Source of the DNA: Bacteroidota bacterium
GTDB taxonomy: Bacteria > Bacteroidota > Ignavibacteria > UBA10030 > UBA8401
DNA: 45,706 nucleotides
Direction of reading: 5' to 3'
Assembly (NCBI GenBank): GCA_005792285.1
Contig: SXSI01000036.1
Span: 1 to 45,706 of the forward strand
The notes under the pieces were generated by a model. The model had not been told where the DNA came from. It ran no database searches and saw only the letters and a list, made by a program, of their open reading frames with translations. Numbering within the stretch: the first letter of the stretch is position 1; each line of letters begins with the position of its first letter. This document shows, piece after piece, positions 36,058 to 44,624 of this stretch. Both the position numbers and the translations under genes were made by a program.

Positions 36058-37028
36058 GTAATAAATTAAAAGTAGGTGTAATTGGAGTTGGACATTTAGG
36101 TTCGTTGCACGCAAAAATGCTTGCACAAAATTCCGAAATTAATTTTGTTGGAACTTTTGATATTGATCAGAATAAAAATAAATCGATAGCCTCAACTTAT
36201 AATGTTACTCCATTTGAAACTTTAGAAAAATTTCTTTCAGAAGTTGAAGCTGTAAGTATTTCTACAAAAACATCTTCACATTTTCAAGTTTCAAAAAAAG
36301 TTTTAGAAAATGGAAAGCATACTTTTATTGAAAAGCCAATTACAGAAACTCCCGAAGAAGCACAGGAGTTGATTGACATCGCCAAAAAAAATAAATTAGT
36401 TTTACAAGTTGGACATATTGAAAGATTTAATTCTGCAATACTTGCATTGGAGTCGTATAATTTGAATCCAATGTTTATAGAATCTCACAGGTTATCACAA
36501 TTCAATCCGCGCGGAAGTGACGTTGCGGTAGTTCTCGATTTAATGATTCACGATATCGACATAATTTTAAGTTTAATTAAATCCCCCGTTTCCAGAATTG
36601 ACGCGACTGGAGTTTCTATTGTTTCAAAGTCGCCGGATATTGCGAATGCGCGGTTGCAGTTTAAAAATGGCGCGGTTGCAAATATTACATCGAGCAGAAT
36701 TTCACAATCTAAAATGAGAAAGATGCGTTTATTTCAAAACAAAGAATATATTTCAATTGATTTTCTTTTAGGATTGGCAGAAGTTTTCAGAATTTCAGAT
36801 GACAAAGCAATACATCCGACAACAATGTTACTTGGACAAATTAGTGAAGGCGCAATTGAAAAAAATATTGTTTACGAACGACCAATTCTAAAAGAAGTAA
36901 ATGCACTTCAATTTGAATTAAATTCATTCGTTGATGCAATTACAAAAAATACAAATGTAATTGTTACTGGAGAAGATGGAAAGCGTGCTCTTGAAGTTGC
37001 AAGTGAAATTATCAGAAAGATTGGATAA
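36054..37028 (+). CDS. Gfo/Idh/MocA-family oxidoreductase
   Basis: 324 residues from ATG 36054, which overlaps the HAD stop as ATGA; a start at 36036 would add six residues. The N-terminal Rossmann motif is GVIGVGHLGSLHA, followed by 'FIEKPITET' (the EKP signature) and 'LQVGHIERFN'. The C-terminal half, with 'VVLDLMIHDIDIIL' and 'ARLQFKNGAVANITSSR', is the usual beta-sheet domain of sugar-type dehydrogenases. Some close relatives are sugar-nucleotide oxidoreductases of lipid A or surface-sugar synthesis; that role is a weak guess here. Fourth family member by position in the aldolase operon is the CCA-type enzyme that follows after 5 bases. Confidence 0.9.
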   Translation: MSNKLKVGVIGVGHLGSLHAKMLAQNSEINFVGTFDIDQNKNKSIASTYNVTPFETLEKFLSEVEAVSISTKTSSHFQVSKKVLENGKHTFIEKPITETPEEAQELIDIAKKNKLVLQVGHIERFNSAILALESYNLNPMFIESHRLSQFNPRGSDVAVVLDLMIHDIDIILSLIKSPVSRIDATGVSIVSKSPDIANARLQFKNGAVANITSSRISQSKMRKMRLFQNKEYISIDFLLGLAEVFRISDDKAIHPTTMLLGQISEGAIEKNIVYERPILKEVNALQFELNSFVDAITKNTNVIVTGEDGKRALEVASEIIRKIG

Positions 37029-37033
37029 TTTTT

Positions 37034-38443
37034 ATGAGCATCAAAAAACTTAAAATTGAAAATCAACTTTTAACAACTATTGGCAAAATAGCCGACGAAA
37101 ATAATTTTGAAATTTATACAGTGGGTGGATTCGTAAGAGACAAATTACTAAACAAAGAAGTTAGTGATATTGATATTCTTGTTGTTGGTAATGGAGTTGA
37201 ATTTGCAAAGCTTGTTGAAAAAAAAATGAATCGAACAAATCTAGTTGTATTTGAAAAATTTGGAACTAGTATGTTGCAATTGGATGATGCGAAATTAGAA
37301 TTTGTCGGCGCACGAAAAGAGAGTTACGCAAAAGAATCCCGAAAACCGAGTGTTGAAGCTGGTTCTCTAATGGATGATTTGGCTCGTCGTGATTTTACAA
37401 TTAATACACTTGCAATTTCCTTAAATAAAAATAATTGGTGTCAGTTGAGCGATCCATTTAATGGAAAGGAAGATTTAAAAAATAAAATTATTAAAACTCC
37501 ACTCGAACCAAATCATACATTTGATGACGATCCTTTAAGAATGATGAGAGCCGTTCGGTTTGCATCACAAATTGATGCAAAAATTGAACAAAAAACTTTT
37601 GATGCAATTGTTTCAATGAAAGAAAGATTGTCAATTGTTTCGCAAGAAAGAATTACGCACGAGTTTATTAAATTACTTGAAAGTCCAAAACCTTCGATTG
37701 GATTAAAATTGATGTTTGATACAGGATTAATGAAAATTGTTTTTCCTGAAATTTGCGAACTTGCTGGAAGTGAACAACGAGAAGATTATCATCACAAAGA
37801 TGTGTTTCTTCACACTTGCAAAGTAGTTGATAATATTTCGAAAAAAACTGAAAATGTTTATTTAAGATTAGTTGCATTAGTTCACGATATCGCAAAACCA
37901 AAGACTAAACAATTTCGAGATGGAATTGGATGGACATTTCATGGACACGAAGAACTTGGTGCGCGAATGATGAAATCAATTTTTAAACGAATGAAGTTAC
38001 CTCTTTCAAAATTAAATTATGTTGAAAATTTAGTTCGATTGCATCTTCGTCCGATGTCGCTTGTTGATGAAGAAGTTACAGATTCAGCATTACGCAGATT
38101 GCTTGTTGATACTGGTGAAGATATTGACGACTTAATTACTTTGTGCCGAGCAGATATTACTTCTAAAAATCCTTCACTTATAAAACAGTATTTAGAAAAT
38201 TATAATATTGTTTGTAAAAAATTAAAAGAAGTTGAAGAAAAAGATAAAATGCGAGCTTTTCAATCGCCAGTTCGCGGAGATGAAATAATGAAAATATTTA
38301 ATCTCGAGCCTTCAAGATTAGTTGGAAAAATTAAATCTGCAATTGAAGAAGCAATTTTAGATGGTCGAATCGAAAATAATTACGATTCAGCTTATAAATA
38401 TTTGATTGAAAATAAAGAATCACTAATTAATTTCAACCGTTAA
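37034..38443 (+). CDS. tRNA nucleotidyltransferase / poly(A) polymerase family, HD domain
   Basis: 469 residues. The class II nucleotidyltransferase head is plain: 'YTVGGFVRDKLL' and the metal-binding 'DIDILVVG', then 'ARRDFTINTLAI' and 'DDPLRMMRAVRFASQ'. An HD domain follows with 'LVALVHDIAKPKTKQF' and 'HGHEELGARMM'. This architecture is that of CCA-adding or A-adding enzymes. The two tRNA genes seen here lack an encoded CCA end, so a CCA-adding activity is needed in this cell. It could alternatively be one half of a split C-adding/A-adding pair or a poly(A) polymerase. Confidence 0.92.
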   Translation: MSIKKLKIENQLLTTIGKIADENNFEIYTVGGFVRDKLLNKEVSDIDILVVGNGVEFAKLVEKKMNRTNLVVFEKFGTSMLQLDDAKLEFVGARKESYAKESRKPSVEAGSLMDDLARRDFTINTLAISLNKNNWCQLSDPFNGKEDLKNKIIKTPLEPNHTFDDDPLRMMRAVRFASQIDAKIEQKTFDAIVSMKERLSIVSQERITHEFIKLLESPKPSIGLKLMFDTGLMKIVFPEICELAGSEQREDYHHKDVFLHTCKVVDNISKKTENVYLRLVALVHDIAKPKTKQFRDGIGWTFHGHEELGARMMKSIFKRMKLPLSKLNYVENLVRLHLRPMSLVDEEVTDSALRRLLVDTGEDIDDLITLCRADITSKNPSLIKQYLENYNIVCKKLKEVEEKDKMRAFQSPVRGDEIMKIFNLEPSRLVGKIKSAIEEAILDGRIENNYDSAYKYLIENKESLINFNR

Positions 38444-38517
38444 ATTGGAGTAAAGAAAGCTTCATTCTACTTTAGTATCGTTTATATAATAGATAGCAAA
38501 TTTAACCATTTCATTCG

Positions 38518-38525
38518 TATATTTG
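38518..38525 (+). promoter_or_regulatory. Possible -7 element ahead of the TolC operon
   Basis: TATATTTG matches the Bacteroidota -7 consensus in the 220-base gap before the export operon. No clear -33 TTG was found at 19-21 bases. A hairpin ACCAC/GTGGT (38547-38551, 38560-38564) and a 25-codon frame (38590-38667) lie between it and the TolC start. Confidence 0.35.
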
Positions 38526-38663
38526 TCGAACATAAAACATAAATCGACCACTTAATTCGGTGGTTAAACTTTGTTGGCAAATTAAAAAGATGATTCAAAA
38601 ATTGAATTCTCTCTGTCTTAATCAACCATATTTAAAGAATTACTTAGTTTATAAAGGAAAAAA

Positions 38664-39992
38664 ATGAAGTTACAAAATAAAATTGGATTTGTATTTTTAA
38701 TATTATTGAATTTTGCAAATCTATTTTCTGAATCAAAAAAATTAACACTTCCGCAAGCAATTGAACAGGGACTCAAAGCAAATTTTGATATTATACGAGC
38801 TGCGAATATTTCTGCGATGCAGGAAGTTGGAGTTACTTCTGCAAAATGGGCACTCATCCCAACGATAAATATGAGCACTTCCGGAAGTCAAAATAAAAAA
38901 AGTAAAGTTGATGTAATCGATGGATTTTTAAATACTCCAAATCCATCAAATTCATTTTCTTCTAATTTTAATACGTCGGTTGTATTGTTCGATGGAATGA
39001 ATAATTGGGAAAATGTAAGCAAAGCAACAAATACTTTCGAAGCTAGTAATTTAGATTTTATTCGAACAAAACAACTTGTTGTGTTCGAAGTGAATAGAAG
39101 ATTTTTTACACTTTTAAGAAATAAATCTCTGTTGCAAGTCAGCGAAGATAATCTCAAACGAAGTCAGCAACAATTAAAAAGAATTGATGAATCAAATAAA
39201 GTTGGTGCATTATCAAAAGCGGAATTTTATCGTCAACAAGTTTCAACTGCGAATGATGAACTTTCACTAATCAGAGCAAAAAATAATTATGATAATTCCG
39301 TAGCTGATCTTTTAACTTATTTATCGCTCGATGTAACAGAAGAATATGAAATTGAAAATTATAATATTGAAAAGGAAATTGAAGAGACGAACGTAAATCA
39401 ATATCTACAAGAATTTAGCAATGCGAATAATGTTTCTGAAATTTCAATTGCATCTCGTACAGATTATAGCAGTGCAATTCTAAATGTTACAAATGCCTCT
39501 TCGGATATAACTATTGCAAATAGTACTTACTGGCCTACAATTTCTGCAAATGCCGGATTTAGTATGAGCGCAGATACACTTACAAATTTGGGAAAAAAAA
39601 GTAATGCAAATTTTGGACTCTCATTTAGTTTTCCAATTTTTTCCGGATTTCGAACTTCGGTTGCAGTTGAACAAGCAAAGTTAAGATTGAATACTGCAGA
39701 AGAACAATTGCATCAAACAAAAAGAAAAATTCAAGTTGAAGTTAAAAAAGCAATTCTTGATCTTGAATCTGCACATAAGCAAAGAGAAGTTTCGCTAAAA
39801 AATATTATTGCATCAAACGAAGATAGAAGAATTGCAGAAGAAAGATATACGCTCGGAGCAGGTACATTGCTCGATTTATTAATTGCAAATGCAAATAATA
39901 CACGGGCATTAAGTGACAAAGTAAATGCTGATTATGATTTTCTAATTGCAAAACAACAATTGATTCTCGCAGTTGGAAAAGAAAGATATTAA
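38664..39992 (+). CDS. TolC-family outer-membrane efflux protein
   Basis: 442 residues with a signal peptide (about residues 1-22). It has the two-repeat architecture of outer-membrane efflux proteins: long coiled helices ('SQQQLKRIDESNKVGALSKAEFYR' region around residues 165-195, and 'ERYTLGAGTLLDLLIA' around 390-410) with beta stretches such as 'NFGLSFSFPIFSGFR'. It forms the trimeric exit duct of tripartite pumps. AAAGGA precedes the ATG. It is the first gene of a five-gene operon and is the partner of the adaptor and ABC genes that follow. Confidence 0.93.
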   Translation: MKLQNKIGFVFLILLNFANLFSESKKLTLPQAIEQGLKANFDIIRAANISAMQEVGVTSAKWALIPTINMSTSGSQNKKSKVDVIDGFLNTPNPSNSFSSNFNTSVVLFDGMNNWENVSKATNTFEASNLDFIRTKQLVVFEVNRRFFTLLRNKSLLQVSEDNLKRSQQQLKRIDESNKVGALSKAEFYRQQVSTANDELSLIRAKNNYDNSVADLLTYLSLDVTEEYEIENYNIEKEIEETNVNQYLQEFSNANNVSEISIASRTDYSSAILNVTNASSDITIANSTYWPTISANAGFSMSADTLTNLGKKSNANFGLSFSFPIFSGFRTSVAVEQAKLRLNTAEEQLHQTKRKIQVEVKKAILDLESAHKQREVSLKNIIASNEDRRIAEERYTLGAGTLLDLLIANANNTRALSDKVNADYDFLIAKQQLILAVGKERY

Positions 39993-40014
39993 TTTTATAA
40001 ACTAAAGGATTAAA

Positions 40015-41292
40015 ATGGCTATTACACCAAAACAAAAAAAGAAAAGAAAAATAATTATTTTATCAATTATCGGATTAGTGATAATTGCAATTACAATTTT
40101 TGTTATTTATGGAAGAAATAAAGAAGTTGAAATTCCAGTTCAAACAGAAAAAGTAAAACGCAATACAATTACACAAACTGTTACTGCCTCAGGAAAAATT
40201 CAACCTGAATTACAAGTAAAAATTACTGCTGAAGTTAGTGGCGAAATTACTCAACTAACTGTTAAAGAAGGTCAACCTGTAAAAATTGGTGAATTATTAA
40301 TTCGAATAAAACCAGATCAATATCAGGCGCAAGTTGATAGAGTAACTGCACAACTTCAATCGGCGAAATCTTCACTCGCACTTCAAAAAGCAACTTTAAA
40401 TAAAGCCGAATCAGAATTTAAACGCGCAAAAGAATTGTACGAAAAAAATCTTTCGTCCGAACAGGAATTTATTTCAGCAAATACATCAAAACAAATTGCA
40501 ATTTCACAATACGAGTCAGCTTTATCTGGTGTAAAACAAGCGCAAGCAACTTTAAAAGATGCGAACGAAAATTTATTTAAGACTACAATTTATTCACCAA
40601 TGACCGGAGTTATTTCATCTTTGAAAATGCAAAAAGGTGAACGAGTTAGTGGTAGCGGATTTATGCAAGGAACCGAAATAATGACTGTTGCAGATTTAAG
40701 TTCAATGGAAGCAAGAGTTGATGTTGGAGAAAATGATATTGTTCTTATTGCAATCGGTGATACTACAAAAATTGAAATTGATGCAATCTCGAATGTTAAT
40801 TTTATTGGAACTGTTTATGAAATTGCAAATACTGCAAAAACTAAAGGACTTGGAACTCAAGAAGAAGTCACAAATTTTGAAGTAAAAATCAGAATTAATA
40901 ATTCTAATTTATCGCTTCGTCCCGGAATGTCGATGACGGCTGAAATTATGACTGAAACAAGATTAAATGTTATCACTGCTCCAATTCAATCTGTAACAAG
41001 CAGAAAGAAAAAAGCAAAAGAAAATGCTGAAGAGGGAAATTCAAATGATTCTCCAAAAGATAAAACTAAACCGAAGGAAATTGTTTTTGTTGTAAAAGAT
41101 GGAAAAGTTTCTACTGCCGAAGTAACTCGCGGAATTAGTGACGATGAAAAAGTTGAAATTATTTCCGGATTAAAAGAAGGAACAGAAATTGTAATTGGAA
41201 GTTTCAAAGCAATTAATAAAGAATTAGAAGATGGTTCGAAAGTTAAAGTTGAAACCGGATCTAAAAAATTTGAAATGAAAAAAGAAAAATAA
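40015..41292 (+). CDS. Periplasmic adaptor (MacA/HlyD-type)
   Basis: 425-residue membrane-fusion protein. One N-terminal anchor (about residues 14-34) is followed by a lipoyl-like half '[19 protein letters not shown]', a coiled-coil hairpin of about 95 residues, the second lipoyl half '[22 protein letters not shown]' (residues about 195-216) and a beta-barrel/membrane-proximal domain. It bridges the inner-membrane ABC transporter and TolC. A charged, Lys/Glu-rich insertion near residues 325-350 looks flexible. AGGA precedes the start. The context (TolC before, ATPase and permeases after) gives a MacA-type role. Confidence 0.94.
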   Translation: MAITPKQKKKRKIIILSIIGLVIIAITIFVIYGRNKEVEIPVQTEKVKRNTITQTVTASGKIQPELQVKITAEVSGEITQLTVKEGQPVKIGELLIRIKPDQYQAQVDRVTAQLQSAKSSLALQKATLNKAESEFKRAKELYEKNLSSEQEFISANTSKQIAISQYESALSGVKQAQATLKDANENLFKTTIYSPMTGVISSLKMQKGERVSGSGFMQGTEIMTVADLSSMEARVDVGENDIVLIAIGDTTKIEIDAISNVNFIGTVYEIANTAKTKGLGTQEEVTNFEVKIRINNSNLSLRPGMSMTAEIMTETRLNVITAPIQSVTSRKKKAKENAEEGNSNDSPKDKTKPKEIVFVVKDGKVSTAEVTRGISDDEKVEIISGLKEGTEIVIGSFKAINKELEDGSKVKVETGSKKFEMKKEK

Positions 41293-41297
41293 TTTAT

Positions 41298-41999
41298 ATG
41301 CCAAACGTAATTAACATTCAACATATAAGTAAATCCTATGAAATGGGAGATCAGACCGTTCACGCATTGGAAGATGTTTCTTTAAGAATTGATCGTGGCG
41401 AATATCTTGCGATTATGGGACCATCAGGTTCTGGGAAATCAACTTTAATGAATATGCTCGGATGTCTCGACACACCAACTTCCGGACTTTATCAATTTAA
41501 CGATGCGAACGTTAGTAGTATGACCGATGATGATCTTGCACGAATTAGAAATAAAGAAATCGGATTTGTATTTCAAACTTTTAATTTGCTTGCAAGAAGT
41601 AATACACTTCACAATGTTGAACTGCCGCTTATTTATGCTGGTATTAGAAAAGAAGAAAGATACAGACGCGCATTAGAGGCGCTTACACATGTCGGTTTAG
41701 AACAAAGAATTCATCACAAACCAAATGAACTTTCCGGCGGACAACGGCAAAGAGTTGCAATTGCGCGTGCATTAGTTACTAAGCCATCAATAATTCTTGC
41801 AGATGAACCAACTGGGAATCTTGATACAAAAACCGGCGATGAAATAATGCAACTTTTTGGAGAACTTCATAAAGAAGGGCATACAATAATTTTAGTTACT
41901 CACGAAGAATATATTGCTGAACATGCTCATCGAATTATAAGATTAAGAGATGGTCGTGTTGAAAAAGATGAAGTAGTAATCAAACAAGTAAAAAAATAA
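41298..41999 (+). CDS. ABC transporter ATP-binding subunit (MacB/LolD type)
   Basis: 233-residue ATPase. Walker [10 protein letters not shown] at about 41-49, the Q-loop 'FVFQTFNLL', signature LSGGQRQR, Walker B '[12 protein letters not shown]' and the switch His in 'LVTHEEY' are all intact. The 'EPTGNLD' form is characteristic of the MacB/LolD/FtsE group that energises mechanotransmission rather than import. It lies between the adaptor and the two permease genes and drives both, most likely as a homodimer. Confidence 0.96.
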   Translation: MPNVINIQHISKSYEMGDQTVHALEDVSLRIDRGEYLAIMGPSGSGKSTLMNMLGCLDTPTSGLYQFNDANVSSMTDDDLARIRNKEIGFVFQTFNLLARSNTLHNVELPLIYAGIRKEERYRRALEALTHVGLEQRIHHKPNELSGGQRQRVAIARALVTKPSIILADEPTGNLDTKTGDEIMQLFGELHKEGHTIILVTHEEYIAEHAHRIIRLRDGRVEKDEVVIKQVKK

Positions 42000-42016
42000 A
42001 TATTACTTTATAATAA

Positions 42017-43255
42017 ATGAAAAGAAATTTTTCATCTTTTTGGTTTGAAATTAGAGAAGGTATTGGTATGTCCTTCTCCGCAATTCGTGCAAATAAAATG
42101 CGTTCATCTTTAACCACTCTCGGAATTGTTATCGGAATTGTTTCTGTTACTTTAATGGGAACTGCAATTGAAGGATTAGATCGTGCATTCAACGAAAACA
42201 TTACAAAACTTGGTGCCGATAATTTATACGTTCAAAAATTCGCATGGTTCGATAATGATAATTGGTGGAAGTTTCGAAATAGAAAAGATATAAAAATGGA
42301 GCAGTTCTTTGTTGTGCAAAGAGAAATAACTTCGGCTACTCTTGTTACACCTGTTGTTGGAACTGTTAAAACTGTCCAACATAAATCGAAAGATCTTCCC
42401 GGTGTATTTACTGTTGGAACTTCAGATCAATTTTTTCCATTAAACAATATGAATGTGGAATACGGAAGAGTTTTTACTGAAGCTGAAGCATTTGGCGGAA
42501 GACCTGTAGTTGTACTTGGTTCTGCTGTTGCAGAAAATGTTTTTCCAAATGAATCGCCAGTTGGAAAAAATGTTCGCGTTGGTACACACACTTATCGTTG
42601 TATTGGTGTTCTTGAAAAACAAGGAAGTTTTCTTGGATTGTTTAGTTTAGATAACAGAGTTTTTGTTCCGATAAATTCTTTTTTCACACGTTTTGGTTCA
42701 GAATGGGGAATTCAAATTCATGTGAAAGCTGGCGATTCAAAAAATATGGATGAAACAAAAGAAGAGCTTCGTGGAATTTTAAGAAAAGTTCGCAGAGTTC
42801 CTCCCGGCATTGAAGATGATTTTGCAATTAATCAGCAAGATTTATTTATTCAAACATTTAATGCAATTGGTCTTGTAATTGCCGGAATTGGATTATTTAT
42901 TACTGCACTTTCACTTTTTGTTGGCGCAATCGGAATTATGAATATTATGTTTGTAACAGTTAAAGAACGAACAAAAGAAATTGGAATCAGAAAAGCAATT
43001 GGCGCAAGACGCAAAACTATTTTACTTCAATTTTTAATTGAATCATCAAGTTTAAGTTTATTTGGTGGAATTTTAGGAATAATAATTTCGTATCCATTAA
43101 GTTTACTTATTAATCAATTTATTCCAACTTCAATGCCAATTGCGATTATAGTTGTAGCAATTTTAATTTCATTGATTGTGGGAGTTGTATCAGGACTTTT
43201 ACCTGCAATTCGCGCATCAAAATTAGATCCTGTTGAAGCTTTGAGGTACGAATAA
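42017..43255 (+). CDS. MacB-like ABC permease 1
   Basis: 412 residues with the MacB_PCD/FtsX layout: TM1 around residues 22-45 (after 'AIRANKMRSSLTTLGIVIG'), a large periplasmic domain (about 50-270), then three TM helices in the last 130 residues. Motifs include 'IGIMNIMFVTVKERTKEIGIRKAIGA' near 305-330 and the C-terminal 'IRASKLDPVEALRYE'. It lacks a fused ATPase, which is supplied by the preceding gene. The next permease starts one base after it; the two probably make a heterodimer. Confidence 0.93.
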   Translation: MKRNFSSFWFEIREGIGMSFSAIRANKMRSSLTTLGIVIGIVSVTLMGTAIEGLDRAFNENITKLGADNLYVQKFAWFDNDNWWKFRNRKDIKMEQFFVVQREITSATLVTPVVGTVKTVQHKSKDLPGVFTVGTSDQFFPLNNMNVEYGRVFTEAEAFGGRPVVVLGSAVAENVFPNESPVGKNVRVGTHTYRCIGVLEKQGSFLGLFSLDNRVFVPINSFFTRFGSEWGIQIHVKAGDSKNMDETKEELRGILRKVRRVPPGIEDDFAINQQDLFIQTFNAIGLVIAGIGLFITALSLFVGAIGIMNIMFVTVKERTKEIGIRKAIGARRKTILLQFLIESSSLSLFGGILGIIISYPLSLLINQFIPTSMPIAIIVVAILISLIVGVVSGLLPAIRASKLDPVEALRYE

Positions 43256-43256
43256 T

Positions 43257-44534
43257 ATGCAACTTCAAGAAAGTTTTTCAATGGCAATGAATTCGATTAA
43301 GTCGAACAAACTTAGATCGATTTTAACTTTACTCGGAATTGGTGTCGGTGTTTTTTCAATTATCGGAGTAATGACCGCAATGGGAGTTTTGCAAAACTCA
43401 ATCGAATCCGGAATAAATAATTCAATTGCATCTCACACTTTTGTAATTCAAAAATATCCTGCTATTTCTTTTGGACCACGCAACATGCAGTTCAGAAAAA
43501 GAAAAGATATTACACTCGAACAAGGAATTGCCCTACAAGATAAATTATCTGGCAAAGCTACTGTCTCTTTAGATAAAAGAGTGAATATGAAAATTATTTC
43601 TTTCCAGAAAAATAAAACAAATCCAAATGTGCAAGTTGCCGGAGTTTTACCGGAAGGTTTCTCTGCAAATAATTGGAATGTTGACGAAGGAAGGGGATTT
43701 GATGAAACTGATTTGAGGTATTCTAAAAATGTTGCAATTGTCGGACAGAATGTAATTAAAACAATTATGCCTTATGCAAGTCCAGTTGGACAAGAAATTA
43801 AAATTGATGGAGTTCCTTACACAGTAATCGGAACTATAAAAGAAATCGGTTCATTTTTGGGAAGTAATCAGGATAATTTTGTTGTGATTCCACTTTCAAC
43901 TGCACTTGAACAATTTGGAAAAGAAAAATCGATTGGAGTTATGGTTCAAGCAAGTTCACGAGAAGTTTATGATGAAGTTATTGAAATTGCACGAATGGCA
44001 TTCCGTGCAATTCGACAAGTTGAACCTGGCGCGGATGATGATTTCGAAATTGTTTCGAACGATTCAATTGTAAAACAATTTAATGAACTAACTTTCATGA
44101 TTAAAATTGGAACACTTGGTATTGCTTGTATTGCACTTCTTGCTGCCGGAATTGGAATTATGAATATTATGTTAGTTTCTGTAACTGAGCGAACAAAAGA
44201 AATTGGAATTAGAAAAGCAACTGGTGCAACAAAAAATAATATTCTTTCACAATTTTTAACTGAGTCAGTTATATTTAGTCAGCTTGGTGGATTAGTTGGA
44301 ATTATAGCTGGTTCATTATTGGGGAATGTAGTTTCACTTTTAATGAATTCACCAATTTTATATCCATGGAATATGTCAGTTGCAATTTTACAAACACCCT
44401 TTTTTAGTGTAACCCCCTTCGGAATGAATGTAATTGCAATTTTATTTTGTTCATTTATTGGAATTGTTTTTGGGCTTTATCCCGCTTGGAAAGCTGCAAA
44501 TTTAGACCCTATCGAAGCACTTCGTTACGAATAA
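43257..44534 (+). CDS. MacB-like ABC permease 2
   Basis: 425 residues and the same layout as its neighbour: N-terminal TM after 'MAMNSIKSNKLRSILTLLGIG', periplasmic domain, and 'GIGIMNIMLVSVTERTKEIGIRKATGA' before the final TM helices, ending 'WKAANLDPIEALRYE'. The shared ends with permease 1 show they are paralogues, while their periplasmic domains differ. It closes the five-gene export operon. Cargo could be a peptide, macrolide or lipid-like molecule; nothing in the window tells which. Confidence 0.93.
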   Translation: MQLQESFSMAMNSIKSNKLRSILTLLGIGVGVFSIIGVMTAMGVLQNSIESGINNSIASHTFVIQKYPAISFGPRNMQFRKRKDITLEQGIALQDKLSGKATVSLDKRVNMKIISFQKNKTNPNVQVAGVLPEGFSANNWNVDEGRGFDETDLRYSKNVAIVGQNVIKTIMPYASPVGQEIKIDGVPYTVIGTIKEIGSFLGSNQDNFVVIPLSTALEQFGKEKSIGVMVQASSREVYDEVIEIARMAFRAIRQVEPGADDDFEIVSNDSIVKQFNELTFMIKIGTLGIACIALLAAGIGIMNIMLVSVTERTKEIGIRKATGATKNNILSQFLTESVIFSQLGGLVGIIAGSLLGNVVSLLMNSPILYPWNMSVAILQTPFFSVTPFGMNVIAILFCSFIGIVFGLYPAWKAANLDPIEALRYE

Positions 44535-44591
44535 TTATCATTGACAAATAAATAAATATAGTTTAAGTTGATTCTAATTACGGATTCACTT

Positions 44592-44605
44592 ATAACTTAA
44601 GTTAT
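44592..44605. promoter_or_regulatory. 14-bp perfect palindrome before the surface-protein gene
   Basis: ATAACTTAAGTTAT reads the same on both strands and lies 19 bases before the start codon in the 90-base gap after the export operon. It may be an operator or part of the leader; chance is possible in AT-rich DNA. Confidence 0.25.
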
Positions 44606-44614
44606 TCTATTCAT

Positions 44615-44620
44615 AGGAGG
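44615..44620 (+). promoter_or_regulatory. Shine-Dalgarno of the surface-protein gene
   Basis: AGGAGG with a 4-base spacer (ATTT) before ATG 44625. It matches the arrangement of the HU-like gene and fixes the start. Confidence 0.75.
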
Positions 44621-44624
44621 ATTT

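Noticed and set aside
41298-44534. LolCDE lipoprotein release system
   Set aside because: The ATPase resembles LolD too, but the adjoining TolC and MacA-type adaptor genes indicate a tripartite exporter.
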